The notes under the pieces are model-generated. The model saw only the letters and a list, made by a program, of their open reading frames with translations. It was not told where the DNA came from and searched no databases. A DNA stretch of 64,000 nucleotides from Chloroflexota bacterium (GTDB lineage: Bacteria; Chloroflexota; Anaerolineae; Anaerolineales; Anaerolineaceae). A program made the translations under genes and the position numbers. The stretch lies in assembly GCA_016838895.1 (NCBI GenBank), contig JAEKNU010000004.1, positions 1 to 64,000 on the forward strand, given 5' to 3'. Of the stretch, positions 1-8,175 are shown piece after piece (the stretch's first letter is position 1; every line of letters starts with the position of its first letter).

Positions 1-27
1 CGTTTATACTTATATTTATGTGAATAT

Positions 28-58
28 GAAGTCCCTTGAACACGAATCAAAGGACTTC
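28..58. terminator. Hairpin at left edge, possible terminator of an off-window gene
   Basis: An inverted repeat pairs GAAGTCC (28-34) with GGACTTC (52-58), extended inside by TTGA/TCAA. The T-rich tail on the plus side is short (TTGT), so it may be a weak terminator of a gene to the left, or a structural element just upstream of the riboswitch promoter. Confidence 0.35.
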
Positions 59-64
59 TTGTAG

Positions 65-70
65 TATACT
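65..70 (+). promoter_or_regulatory. Candidate -10 box of the riboswitch-metE transcript
   Basis: TATACT lies 11 bases before the first pairing base of the cobalamin riboswitch, a fitting place for its promoter. No convincing -35 hexamer is visible at 16-18 bases. Confidence 0.4.
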
Positions 71-80
71 TTCTGTTGCA

Positions 81-216
81 ATTCAGGAAACGGAAAACGG
101 TGAAATGCCGTTGCGGACGCGCCACTGTAACTGACAGGAACCTGCTGCTGCCACTGCGATGAGAGACGCGGGAAGGTTCAGCAATGATGAGTCAGAAGCC
201 AGGAGACGACCTGAAT
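81..216 (+). ncRNA. Cobalamin (B12) riboswitch controlling metE
   Basis: The segment has the hallmarks of the cobalamin aptamer. The closing P1 stem is a perfect 7-bp pair, ATTCAGG (81-87) with CCTGAAT (210-216). The core contains GGTGAAATGCCG, then GCCACTGTAA (121-130), and ends with the B12-box sequence AGAAGCCAGGAGACGACCTG (194-213). It sits directly upstream of metE, the cobalamin-independent methionine synthase. The expected logic is that cobalamin binding shuts metE off, which makes sense if a B12-dependent MetH exists elsewhere. The expression platform (217-351) holds an ACAAAAC...GTTTTGT pairing and a small GTAC-gct-GTAC hairpin, but I could not decide between termination and start-site sequestration. 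Confidence 0.93.
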
Positions 217-351
217 ACCGGGCACGACTGTCTCGCGAGTAGACGGCATGCAACAAAACCTGTACGCTGTACCATGTGGCTGGCTTTGTTTTGTCTCATA
301 TTCGAGTTGTCGTTGCTCCTTAAATTTCTTAAGTGAAAAGGAGTAACAAAC

Positions 352-2622
352 ATGAAAACACATATTTTGGGGTTCCCAAGAATTGGGGTAAACAGGGAAC
401 TAAAAAGAGCATTGGAATCCTATTGGAAGGGGAATATATCCAAAGAGGATCTCCAATCGAGAAGTCAACAATTAAGAAATCAACATTGGACCATACAAAA
501 AGAAGCCGGTTTGACGTATGTCAGCAGTGCTGATTTTTCTCTCTATGATCAGATGCTGGACACAAGTGCCATGCTGGGTGCGGTACCGCTACGATTTGGT
601 ACCCAATGGGATCATGTCGATCTGGACTTGTATTTTAAAATGGCGCGAGGGGATGCCGCTGCAAATCTTCCGGCGATGGAAATGACCAAGTGGTTTGATA
701 CCAATTACCATTACATTGTGCCCGAAATTTCGCACTCATTTGCAGCAAAATTTGCCAGTCGAAAAGTGATCGAAGAAACACATGAAGCGCTTGCTGCCGG
801 TTTTAAACCCAAACCTGTTTTAATTGGTCCAATCTCGTATCTCTCGTTAGCCAAAGGCATGCATGGATTCAATCCATGGCATAAATTCGAGCAGATCATT
901 CAAGTTTATACCGATGTGATTGCCGAACTCTCTTCTTTATGCGATTGGATTCAGATGGATGAGCCGGTTTTGTGTTCAGATATGTCTGATGATGCCCGAA
1001 AATATTTCTTGCCTGCTTATCAGATATTGAATCAAGCTGCAAGTCAATCAAAACTAATGCTGACCACATATTTTGATGCGATTGATGAGCATCTTGATCT
1101 GGCACTGGGTTCTGGTTGTGCCGGATTGCATCTGGATTTAGTGCGTGGGAAAAGGCAAATAGAAAATGTTCTCCATCAATTGCCGGATAGCATGCTCATT
1201 TCTGCAGGTATTGTGGATGGACGCAATGTCTGGAAAACAGATTTTCAGCAAACAATCCCCATCTTAAATATAATGAAAGAAATGCTGGGAAGTGAACGTT
1301 TGATGATTGGCTCCAGTTGTTCCCTATTACATTCCCCAATGGATTTGGAACAAGAAAAGATACTGGATAATGAAATTAAAAATTGGATGTCATTTGCGGT
1401 GCAGAAATGTGCAGAAGTAAATATACTGGCAGAAGTATTGGAAGGCGGAAACAATTCTGATGCCATTGAAGCCAATATTGCTGCAATAAAATCGCGATCA
1501 ATCAGCAGAAGAGTGCATAACGAAGATGTTCGGGCGCGTTGTGCGGAGATTGTGCCTGAGATGCTTCAACGCCAAAGTGAATATGCAAACCGTAAAATGG
1601 CTCAAAGCTGGTTAGCATTACCACTTTTTCCGACAACAACGATTGGCTCATTTCCGCAGACAGCAGAAATACGCATTCAGCGCAATCGTTTCAGGAAAGG
1701 TGAGATTACAACCAGCCAGTATGAATCATTCATCCGTGATGAAATTCGACATGTGGTAAAGCAACAAGAACAGATAGGTTTGGATGTTCTTGTTCATGGA
1801 GAAGCCGAACGCAATGATATGGTTGAATATTTTGGACAGCAATTGGATGGTTTTTGTTTCACTGAAAATGGCTGGGTACAAAGCTATGGCAGCCGCTGTG
1901 TAAAACCCCCTATCATTTTTGGTGATGTTGAACGCCAGTCTGCGATGACAGTGGATTATCTAACCCTTGCCCAATCGTTAACCGAAAAACCAATGAAAGG
2001 CATGTTAACCGGACCGGTTACCATATTATGCTGGAGCTTTGTACGGGATGATCTGGCACGTTCAGCGGTGTGTCAACAAATCGCTTTAGCGATACGGGAT
2101 GAAGTTTCTGATCTGGAAGCAGCCGGCATTCGCATTATTCAAATTGATGAGCCTGCTTTCAGGGAAGGTTTGCCTATAAAAAATAAAAACAGGCAGGATT
2201 ATTTAACCTGGGCAGTGCAGGCTTTCCGATTAGCAACAACCGGCGTGGAAGATGCCACCCAGATTCATACGCATATGTGCTACAGTGAATTCAATCAGAT
2301 TATTGAGGTAATCGCAGACATGGATGCTGACGTGATTAGTATTGAATCCAGCCGCAGCAAAATGGAATTACTGGATGCATTTCAAATATTTGAATATCCA
2401 AACGAGATTGGTCCGGGTGTATATGATATTCATAGCCCACGCATTCCCAGCGTGGAAGAAATGGTGGTGTTGATTGAGAAAGCACTGGAACGCATTCCTG
2501 CTGAACGCCTGTGGGTGAACCCTGATTGTGGTTTGAAAACCCGTGGTTGGCCTGAAGCAACACAGGCATTAATCAACATGGTAAACGCTGCCAAAGACTT
2601 GCGAAAAAAATATCCAAAGTAA
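352..2622 (+). CDS. metE: 5-methyltetrahydropteroyltriglutamate--homocysteine methyltransferase (cobalamin-independent methionine synthase)
   Basis: Transfers the methyl group of 5-methyl-tetrahydropteroyltri-L-glutamate to homocysteine, the last step of methionine synthesis, in the cytoplasm without B12. At 756 residues it is full length with both barrels: N-terminal opening KTHILGFPRIG, then a second core starting at TTTIGSFPQT. The catalytic zinc ligands fall at the same numbers as in the E. coli enzyme: His641 and Cys643 (IHTHMCYSE), Glu665 (SIESSRS) and Cys726 (NPDCGLKTRGW). The ATG at 352 follows AAAAGGAG at proper spacing. It is a single-gene unit behind the cobalamin riboswitch, followed by a hairpin terminator. 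I am very sure of the assignment. Confidence 0.98.
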   Translation: MKTHILGFPRIGVNRELKRALESYWKGNISKEDLQSRSQQLRNQHWTIQKEAGLTYVSSADFSLYDQMLDTSAMLGAVPLRFGTQWDHVDLDLYFKMARGDAAANLPAMEMTKWFDTNYHYIVPEISHSFAAKFASRKVIEETHEALAAGFKPKPVLIGPISYLSLAKGMHGFNPWHKFEQIIQVYTDVIAELSSLCDWIQMDEPVLCSDMSDDARKYFLPAYQILNQAASQSKLMLTTYFDAIDEHLDLALGSGCAGLHLDLVRGKRQIENVLHQLPDSMLISAGIVDGRNVWKTDFQQTIPILNIMKEMLGSERLMIGSSCSLLHSPMDLEQEKILDNEIKNWMSFAVQKCAEVNILAEVLEGGNNSDAIEANIAAIKSRSISRRVHNEDVRARCAEIVPEMLQRQSEYANRKMAQSWLALPLFPTTTIGSFPQTAEIRIQRNRFRKGEITTSQYESFIRDEIRHVVKQQEQIGLDVLVHGEAERNDMVEYFGQQLDGFCFTENGWVQSYGSRCVKPPIIFGDVERQSAMTVDYLTLAQSLTEKPMKGMLTGPVTILCWSFVRDDLARSAVCQQIALAIRDEVSDLEAAGIRIIQIDEPAFREGLPIKNKNRQDYLTWAVQAFRLATTGVEDATQIHTHMCYSEFNQIIEVIADMDADVISIESSRSKMELLDAFQIFEYPNEIGPGVYDIHSPRIPSVEEMVVLIEKALERIPAERLWVNPDCGLKTRGWPEATQALINMVNAAKDLRKKYPK

Positions 2623-2669
2623 ATTGCACCAATGCGCTGATATTAATAAACTTTATGCAGGAATAAAAT

Positions 2670-2700
2670 AAATCCCTACCTGAATGTCAGGTGGGGATTT
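2670..2700. terminator. Shared terminator between convergent metE and ssrA
   Basis: The stem AAATCCC-T-ACCTGA pairs with TCAGGT-G-GGGATTT around an ATG loop. On the minus strand it is followed by TTTATTTTATT, a good intrinsic terminator for ssrA. It probably also ends the metE transcript, although the plus-side T tract is poor. Confidence 0.75.
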
Positions 2701-2704
2701 ATTA

Positions 2705-3097
2705 TGGTGGAGATGGCGGGAGTCGAACCCGCGTCCGAAAGAGATACCCCTCGGATATCTACGAGTGTAGTTGGCATTTATGTTTAACCACTTGTAAAAA
2801 AAACCAACCAAACTACAGTGGCGAGTCACTCAGACCCGAAAGCCCTCTTAAAACACAAGGCGTGACAACTTGTGCAGCACTTCGACATTTTGTCGCCCGA
2901 TTCTGACCCGGTCGAAGAACGGTCCAGGCGGACGTGCCTCTTATGAGGCATCGCTCATTCAATAGCTTATGCAGCTAAAGGAAGAGCTTGGAAGTTTGTG
3001 CGTTTGGCACTTAATTTTTTTGTGCTGATTTGACGAGATCGGCACCTCTCGACTCGCAATCCGGGACCACCTTCCCCCGTCGAAACCGGTCATCCCC
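2705..3097 (-). ncRNA. ssrA: tmRNA (transfer-messenger RNA)
   Basis: Rescues ribosomes stalled on broken mRNAs and tags the peptide for proteolysis. The 5' end on the minus strand reads GGGGATGACCGGTTTCGACG and the 3' end carries a T arm (CGGGTTCGAC) and closes with CATCTCCACCA. The acceptor pairs GGGGATG with CATCTCC (one G-U). The tag frame starts at the GCC complementary to 3006-3008 and ends with TAA at 2967-2969, giving the 13-residue tag AKRTNFQALPLAA with the usual LAA end. The length is 393 bases and the CCA is encoded. Confidence 0.95.
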
Positions 3098-3107
3098 TGA
3101 TAGTCTA

Positions 3108-3129
3108 ATTATACCAGAGAATCATTTCG
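3108..3129 (-). promoter_or_regulatory. Promoter of ssrA (extended -10)
   Basis: On the minus strand TCTGGTATAAT ends 11 bases before the mature 5' end of tmRNA. TATAAT is a perfect consensus and the TGG before it makes an extended -10. TTCAAA upstream at a 16-base spacing is a plausible -35. Confidence 0.7.
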
Positions 3130-3229
3130 TTTGAATCAAACAGGCAGTCTGTAGTGTTGTAAAACACAGGTGTGGAGTACAATTAGGAGGTGTGTTTCGG
3201 ACACATAATATCCAATGCGGAGGTGATTC

Positions 3230-4162
3230 ATGATCGAAATTTTTAAGAATACGATCAGTGGGTTGGAAAGTCTCCATAAAGTGGTTGAAGGATGCTGGAT
3301 TAATATTTGTGCACCAACTGCTGATGAGATTGTACAACTCACGAATCTGGGCATACCCCAGGACTTTGTGACATACCCTTTGGATATTGATGAACGTCCG
3401 CGTATTGAACGGGAGGATGACGGCTCAATGTTGATCGTTATCCGAGTTCCTGAATATGAAGGACAAAATGAAGATGTTCCTTATGTCACCGTTCCATTAG
3501 GTATTATCTTAACCAAAAAATATATCATGACAGTCAGCCGTGAACCGAATGAGATTATTCATCAATTCTCGTCAGGGCGCGCACGACGATTTTCAACAGG
3601 CAAGCGCAATCGATTCTTGTTACATATTCTGCTGCAAACAGCAGCCACCTATTTGAGCCATTTGCGGGAAATTAATAAGATTGTTGATAATCTGGAAGAC
3701 CAGTTACAGCAATCCATGCGCAACAAAGGGGTGCTGGAATTGCTAAAATATAAGAAAAGCTTGGTATATTTCACAACTGCCTTGCGATCAAATCAATTGG
3801 TGCTGGAACGGTTACAACGAACACAGATCTTTATGATGTATCCGGATGATATGGATTTGCTGGAAGATGTTATTACTGAAAATCAACAGGCAATTGAGAC
3901 CACCAGTGTGTCCAGCAACATTTTAAGTTCCATGATGGACACATTTTCATCCATTATTTCCAATAACCTGAATAGTGTTATGAAATTTTTGGCATCTGTG
4001 ACGATCGTATTGAGTGTACCTACGATTATTACCAGTTATTTTGGAATGAATGTATCCTTCCCATATGATACACACCAAGGTGCCTATTTGGGTATCATGG
4101 GCATTATTTTTCTATTATCCGTTGTGGTGATCGCTATATTTATGAAGCGTGATTGGTTTTAG
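3230..4162 (+). CDS. corA: CorA-family divalent metal ion transporter
   Basis: An inner-membrane channel of the CorA family, normally for Mg2+ and also Co2+ or Ni2+, built as a pentamer. The 310-residue protein has the large N-terminal cytoplasmic domain (about 1-240) with the long stalk helix, then two C-terminal membrane segments (about 246-268 and 280-304). The signature YFGMNV sits at the end of the first, and the protein ends with a basic KRDWF tail. The ATG at 3230 follows GGAGG (3219-3223) at 6 bases. It is a single-gene unit with its own terminator. The exact ion cannot be read from the sequence. Confidence 0.93.
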   Translation: MIEIFKNTISGLESLHKVVEGCWINICAPTADEIVQLTNLGIPQDFVTYPLDIDERPRIEREDDGSMLIVIRVPEYEGQNEDVPYVTVPLGIILTKKYIMTVSREPNEIIHQFSSGRARRFSTGKRNRFLLHILLQTAATYLSHLREINKIVDNLEDQLQQSMRNKGVLELLKYKKSLVYFTTALRSNQLVLERLQRTQIFMMYPDDMDLLEDVITENQQAIETTSVSSNILSSMMDTFSSIISNNLNSVMKFLASVTIVLSVPTIITSYFGMNVSFPYDTHQGAYLGIMGIIFLLSVVVIAIFMKRDWF

Positions 4163-4173
4163 TATCATTGTAG

Positions 4174-4211
4174 GCTCCCAGGTGTTATCAATAAGGGAGC
4201 TATTTTTATTT
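4174..4211 (+). terminator. Terminator after corA
   Basis: GCTCCC (4174-4179) pairs with GGGAGC (4195-4200), followed by TATTTTTATTT. It is a simple intrinsic terminator 12 bases after the corA stop codon. Confidence 0.75.
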
Positions 4212-4265
4212 CCAGAAAGTCATTAAAATAATGACGTATTAAACTAAAATATCAATTAAAATAAA

Positions 4266-4291
4266 AAGATGTGAGAAAACACTCACATCTT
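4266..4291 (-). terminator. Terminator after tRNA-Val
   Basis: On the minus strand AAGATGTGAG pairs perfectly with CTCACATCTT across a short loop and is followed by TTTTATTTTAATT. It lies 10 bases past the encoded CCA of the tRNA. Confidence 0.8.
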
Positions 4292-4300
4292 GGAAATATC

Positions 4301-4377
4301 TGGTGGGCGGAACAGGACTCGAACCTGCGACCCCATCCGTGTAAAGGATGTACTCTAACCAACTGAGCTAACCGCCC
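4301..4377 (-). tRNA. tRNA-Val, anticodon UAC
   Basis: The minus strand folds into a complete cloverleaf. The acceptor is GGGCGGT...TCCGCCC plus encoded ACCA. The D arm is GCTC...GAGT. The anticodon stem CATCC/GGATG encloses the loop TTTACAC with anticodon TAC (complement at 4341-4343). The T arm is GCAGG-TTCGAGT-CCTGT. The seventh acceptor pair is a U-U mismatch, which is tolerated in real tRNAs. The gene is monocistronic with a terminator behind it. Confidence 0.96.
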
Positions 4378-4453
4378 GACGATAAAATTATACTGCATTA
4401 AAGCAGATTTTGAGAAGGTTATCACGAAAAGTGATTTCAGCCAGGAGTAGCAA

Positions 4454-5227
4454 ATGCGTTTTGTGCGATACCAACAAGATGACAAGCCGGTTCAATATGG
4501 ATGGATTTATGCAGACCAGGTTGGTCCAATTGAGGGAACGCCATTTGGTGAATATCGACGTCTGGAAGTTGACACATCTATACAATCCGTTAGATTACTC
4601 TCTCCCGTTATTCCGGGAAAGATTATTTGTGTTGGAAGAAATTACGTTGAACATGCTCGTGAACATCACGCTGATGTGCCACAAATTCCTTTGTTATTTA
4701 TGAAACCTTCCAGTAGTTGTATTGGCTTGAATGATGAAATTATTCATCCACCGCAAACAAAACAAATGGAACATGAAGCGGAATTAGCAGTTGTCATTGG
4801 AAAATCCGGACGCTGGATCGCTGCTGAACGTGCTTTGGATTATGTGTTGGGGTACTCCATTGCCAACGATGTTACAGCGCGGGATTTGCAACGGTTGGAT
4901 GGCCAATGGACGCGTGCAAAAAGCTTTGATACATTCTGTCCGCTGGGGCCCTGGATTGAAACTGATTTTGACCCATCCGATGCCTTGATTACTTGTCGGG
5001 TTAATGATGAATTACGGCAAATGGCATCTACTCGGGAAATGGTGTTTACCGTATCCCAGTTAATCGCTTTTGCATCAACAGTGATGACATTGGACCCAGG
5101 AGATGTTTTGTTGACTGGTACGCCTGCCGGGGTAGGTGTTCTTTCGCCAGGAGATAAAGTGCAGATTGAAATTGAGGGGATCGGAACATTATCTAATTCG
5201 GTGATTCTTGAAACGAGCCATTTATAA
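4454..5227 (+). CDS. Fumarylacetoacetate hydrolase (FAH) family protein
   Basis: A 257-residue FAH-fold enzyme like 2-hydroxyhepta-2,4-diene-1,7-dioate isomerase or acylpyruvase, cytoplasmic and dependent on a divalent metal. The fold signature IICVGRNYVEHAREH appears near residue 60. The metal-binding acidic residues are in MEHEAELAVVIG and the family core is SIANDVTARDLQ. LLTGTPAGVGVLSPGD lies near the C-terminus. The ATG follows CAGGAG at 4 to 5 bases. Substrate cannot be told from sequence: members range from aromatic degradation enzymes to oxaloacetate tautomerases. The neighbours (tRNA, response regulator) give no pathway clue. Confidence 0.9.
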   Translation: MRFVRYQQDDKPVQYGWIYADQVGPIEGTPFGEYRRLEVDTSIQSVRLLSPVIPGKIICVGRNYVEHAREHHADVPQIPLLFMKPSSSCIGLNDEIIHPPQTKQMEHEAELAVVIGKSGRWIAAERALDYVLGYSIANDVTARDLQRLDGQWTRAKSFDTFCPLGPWIETDFDPSDALITCRVNDELRQMASTREMVFTVSQLIAFASTVMTLDPGDVLLTGTPAGVGVLSPGDKVQIEIEGIGTLSNSVILETSHL

Positions 5228-5256
5228 TTGCTTAGGGACTGTATTGGAGGTGCAGA

Positions 5257-6018
5257 TTGTTGGATTCTCATTCTTCTAAAAAAAGTACAGGTGTTGATCT
5301 GGATGCTATGGACAGGTCCCAAAGAGATGTTATTCTGGTCATTGAAGACAATGAAGATACAGTATTTTTATTAAAGCAAATACTCACAATGGCTGGTTTT
5401 AATGTTGTCAGTGCATTGAATGGCAATGAAGGGATCAAGAAGGTTAACGAATACGCTCCTGATTTGATTTTGCTGGATATTATGATGCCGGAAATGGATG
5501 GCTGGGAAACCTTTCAACATCTCCGCAGAATCGGTGATCAACCAGTGATTATCATTTCCGCGAAAGAGTCTCGTGAAGAAGTTGTTGAAGGATTTCGTAA
5601 CGGAATTGACGATTACATTACCAAGCCATTTTACAATGCCGAGGTTATTGAAAGAATAAAAGCTGTATTGCGCCGCAGACCATCAGAAAGAGAAGTGCAA
5701 AATTTGGTCTACCCTGAAGCCGGACTATCGGTTGATTTCCAAAACCAACAGGTTACTTTTGAGAACAACAGTATTCGTTTGACGCCGCGCGAATTTTCAG
5801 TTTTCGCAGTGATTGCCAAGCAGGCACCTAATCTGGTGGGGTATAGCACAATAATGCAAGCCGTTTGGGATGAGACGTCACCTGATGCACGAAAGAGAAT
5901 GAAATATCTTGTATATTTGATACGGAAAAAACTAGATAAAATTGCCCCGGGCGTGGAATTACTGGAGAACGTTGATCGTCTGGGTTATCGTTTACGCTTG
6001 CATGAATCAACGAAATAA
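5257..6018 (+). CDS. OmpR/PhoB-type two-component response regulator (orphan)
   Basis: A DNA-binding response regulator of 253 residues. The receiver domain (about 24-137) has the acidic pair E30/D31, the phospho-acceptor Asp74 (LLDIMMPEMDGW) and the conserved Lys123 (YITKPF). A winged-helix output domain follows (about 155-250: RLTPREFSVFAVI ... LVYLIRKKLDK ... VDRLGYRLRL). The strong TTGGAGG box at 5244-5250 points to a TTG start at 5257 or 5260; the first ATG would be at 5308 with no ribosome site. No histidine kinase is next to it, so its partner must be elsewhere. Its targets are unknown. Confidence 0.9.
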   Translation: MLDSHSSKKSTGVDLDAMDRSQRDVILVIEDNEDTVFLLKQILTMAGFNVVSALNGNEGIKKVNEYAPDLILLDIMMPEMDGWETFQHLRRIGDQPVIIISAKESREEVVEGFRNGIDDYITKPFYNAEVIERIKAVLRRRPSEREVQNLVYPEAGLSVDFQNQQVTFENNSIRLTPREFSVFAVIAKQAPNLVGYSTIMQAVWDETSPDARKRMKYLVYLIRKKLDKIAPGVELLENVDRLGYRLRLHESTK

Positions 6019-6044
6019 TGACGGATTCGTATATTTTAACTTGA

Positions 6045-6053
6045 TGGTATAAT
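6045..6053 (+). promoter_or_regulatory. Extended -10 promoter of the yebC-ruvC-ruvA operon
   Basis: TGGTATAAT lies 41 bases ahead of the yebC ATG, in the 76-base gap after the response regulator. TATAAT is perfect and the TGG extension may make up for the lack of a clear -35. AGGAG at 6083-6087 serves as the yebC ribosome binding site. Confidence 0.55.
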
Positions 6054-6094
6054 ACGCTTGATATTTGTATACCACTTGATAACAGGAGAAATTT

Positions 6095-6847
6095 ATGTCA
6101 GGTCATAATAAATGGTCTACAATTAAACGAAAAAAAGGAGCCACTGACGCAAAACGCGGAAAGGTTTTTACCCGATTAGCAAAAGAAATTACCATGGCAG
6201 CCCGAGAGAGTGGTGGTGATCCCAATATGAACTTCCGCTTACGCCTGGCACTTGATAAAGCTCGTTCAAATAACATGCCCAAAGATAGTATCGATCGTGC
6301 TATTAATCGGGGTATCGGCGTTGGAAAAGATGCCGAGACATTCGAGGAAATCACTTATGAAGGTTATGCCCCGAAAGGTGTTGCCTTGATGATAGAGTGT
6401 GTTACAGAAAATCGGAATCGAACAATTGCTGACTTACGTCATACTTTGTCCCATTTTGGTGGAAACATGGCTGACATGGGATCAGTTGCTTGGCAATTTA
6501 CCAGAATCTCATTTTTTGAACTGGATGCCAATAAAGCAGATTTTGACAAAGTATTTGAAATAGCAGCCGAAGCTGGTGCAGAGGATGTTGATTCAGATGG
6601 TGAGTCCATTGAAATTATTGCTCCAGTGGAACATTTTAAATCAATTAGTAATGCCTTAAGTGATGCTAAGCTGGAAATGGAAGAAGCCGGGATTCGTTTT
6701 CAACCGAATCAGGAAATGGAATTAACCCCTGAAGAAACCATGCAAGTAATGCGTTGTATCGAAGGCATTGAAGAATTGGATGATGTACAAAACGTTTTCT
6801 CAAATATGTCCATTTCTGATGAAGTGCTCTCAACATTAGACGAATAA
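6095..6847 (+). CDS. yebC: YebC/PmpR-family protein (TACO1-like)
   Basis: A 250-residue member of the YebC/TACO1 family. The opening SGHNKWSTIKRKKGATDAKR is diagnostic, and GYAPKGVALMIECVTENRNR and GSVAWQF mark the middle domains. Family members have been described both as DNA-binding regulators and as translation factors that relieve stalling at proline runs; which applies here is open. It is the first gene of a unit with ruvC four bases behind, the common bacterial yebC-ruvC arrangement. Confidence 0.95.
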   Translation: MSGHNKWSTIKRKKGATDAKRGKVFTRLAKEITMAARESGGDPNMNFRLRLALDKARSNNMPKDSIDRAINRGIGVGKDAETFEEITYEGYAPKGVALMIECVTENRNRTIADLRHTLSHFGGNMADMGSVAWQFTRISFFELDANKADFDKVFEIAAEAGAEDVDSDGESIEIIAPVEHFKSISNALSDAKLEMEEAGIRFQPNQEMELTPEETMQVMRCIEGIEELDDVQNVFSNMSISDEVLSTLDE

Positions 6848-6850
6848 CCC

Positions 6851-7348
6851 GTGGGCTCCATTATCGGCATTGATCCTGGAACAGCTACAACCGGTTTTGG
6901 CATCATTGATGAACAATCTGATGGCAGCCTGACTTGTATTCAATATGGCATCATACAAACCTCACCATCATTAACCATGCCTGAAAGATTGGCACAGATT
7001 TATGAGGATATGCAAGAAATTTTACTTCTCCATCAGCCGCAATTTGCAGCAGTGGAGAAGTTGTTTTTTCAGAAGAATGTAACCAACGCAATTTCAGTGG
7101 GGCAGGCCAGAGGTGTTGTATTGCTTTCATTACAGCAACAACATATACCAATTCGGGAGTTTACCCCCAACGAAGTTAAGCAGGCTGTATCCGGATATGG
7201 CGCTGCAGGAAAAAAACAAGTGCAGGCCATGGTACGTACGATTCTGAATTTGAATGAGATACCGGAGCCGGACGACGCTGCAGATGCTTTGGCAGTGGCG
7301 ATCTGCTATCAGCAGACAAAACATTTACAGGACCTGATAGAAGATTAA
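6851..7348 (+). CDS. ruvC: Crossover junction endodeoxyribonuclease RuvC
   Basis: Cleaves Holliday junctions symmetrically as a homodimer with RuvAB. The 165-residue length is usual. The catalytic acidic residues are visible: Asp8 in IIGIDPGTATTGFG, Glu69 in AAVEKLFFQKN, and the C-terminal pair Asp142/Asp145 in PDDAADALAVA. The start is a GTG four bases after yebC with no clear Shine-Dalgarno, which suggests translational coupling. Confidence 0.97.
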   Translation: MGSIIGIDPGTATTGFGIIDEQSDGSLTCIQYGIIQTSPSLTMPERLAQIYEDMQEILLLHQPQFAAVEKLFFQKNVTNAISVGQARGVVLLSLQQQHIPIREFTPNEVKQAVSGYGAAGKKQVQAMVRTILNLNEIPEPDDAADALAVAICYQQTKHLQDLIED

Positions 7349-7353
7349 TAAAA

Positions 7354-8175
7354 ATGGAAATCACAAGTTTTTCAAATCCAAAAATTAAATTACTTCGCAA
7401 GCTGCGGGATAAAAAACACCGCCATGAAAATGGTTTATTTTATGTTGAAGGACTCCGGATCATTGGTGACGCATTGGAACATGACGCTATATTTGATGCT
7501 GTATATTATTGCGAAGATTTATTAAACAGTCATTTTGGTGAACATCTCCTGAAAATATGTGAGCAACGCAATATTGATATGTATCACTTACCAGCCAATG
7601 TTTTTGGAAGCTTTGCGCTAAAAGATCATCCACAAGGTATTGCTGCTGTATTAAAAATGGAGACATATGAAGAGCCAAAGGTAATACCAGAAAAGCGTCA
7701 AATTTGGGTGGGTTTGGAGGCTATTGCTGATCCTGGCAATTTAGGCACCATATTTCGAACCCTGGATGCCACAGCAGGAAGCGGTGTTTTTTTGATTGGC
7801 AATTGCGTGGATGTTTATGATCCAGCGGTGGTTCGTGGCAGTATGGGTTCCTTTTTTACCCAACCTTTTTATCATATGAAAGCAGAGACACTTTCAATAT
7901 GGAAATCAAAGAACAACATTCATGTGATAGGAACTTCAGATAAGGCGATCAAAGACTATCAGGAAATTGAATATCCTGGTCAGATGATATTAATAATGGG
8001 TAGTGAACGTGAAGGATTGCACCCTGAAATTGAATCGTTATGTGATGACATTGTTTCTATTCCAATGAGTGGTTTTATGGATTCGTTAAACCTTTCCGTG
8101 GCCACATCACTGATGCTTTATGAAATTTACAATCAACACCGAAAATCCGGAAAAGTACTGGGAGGTAGAAAATGA
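7354..8175 (+). CDS. TrmH/SpoU-family RNA 2'-O-methyltransferase
   Basis: An SAM-dependent ribose methylase of the SPOUT class, 273 residues. An N-terminal substrate-binding domain (about 1-105, with FYVEGLRIIGDAL) is followed by the knotted catalytic domain with its three motifs: DPGNLGTIFRT (about 128), ILIMGSEREGLHPE (about 211) and IPMSGFMDSLNLSVATSL (about 233). The target (23S rRNA or tRNA) is not determined; RlmB-like or AviRb-like roles are possible. It lies between ruvC and ruvA and its stop overlaps the ruvA start in an ATGA. Confidence 0.93.
   Translation: MEITSFSNPKIKLLRKLRDKKHRHENGLFYVEGLRIIGDALEHDAIFDAVYYCEDLLNSHFGEHLLKICEQRNIDMYHLPANVFGSFALKDHPQGIAAVLKMETYEEPKVIPEKRQIWVGLEAIADPGNLGTIFRTLDATAGSGVFLIGNCVDVYDPAVVRGSMGSFFTQPFYHMKAETLSIWKSKNNIHVIGTSDKAIKDYQEIEYPGQMILIMGSEREGLHPEIESLCDDIVSIPMSGFMDSLNLSVATSLMLYEIYNQHRKSGKVLGGRK

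Noticed and set aside
2691-2906. Plus-strand ORF of 71 codons
   Set aside because: It lies wholly within the tmRNA gene and its first codons read the antisense of the T arm.
4840-5322. Minus-strand ORF of 160 codons
   Set aside because: It is antisense to the FAH gene and crosses the response-regulator start; no ribosome site or known domain.
5257-6018. Response regulator as partner of the sensor kinase at the right edge
   Set aside because: They are 55 kb apart in this window and nothing in the sequence links them.
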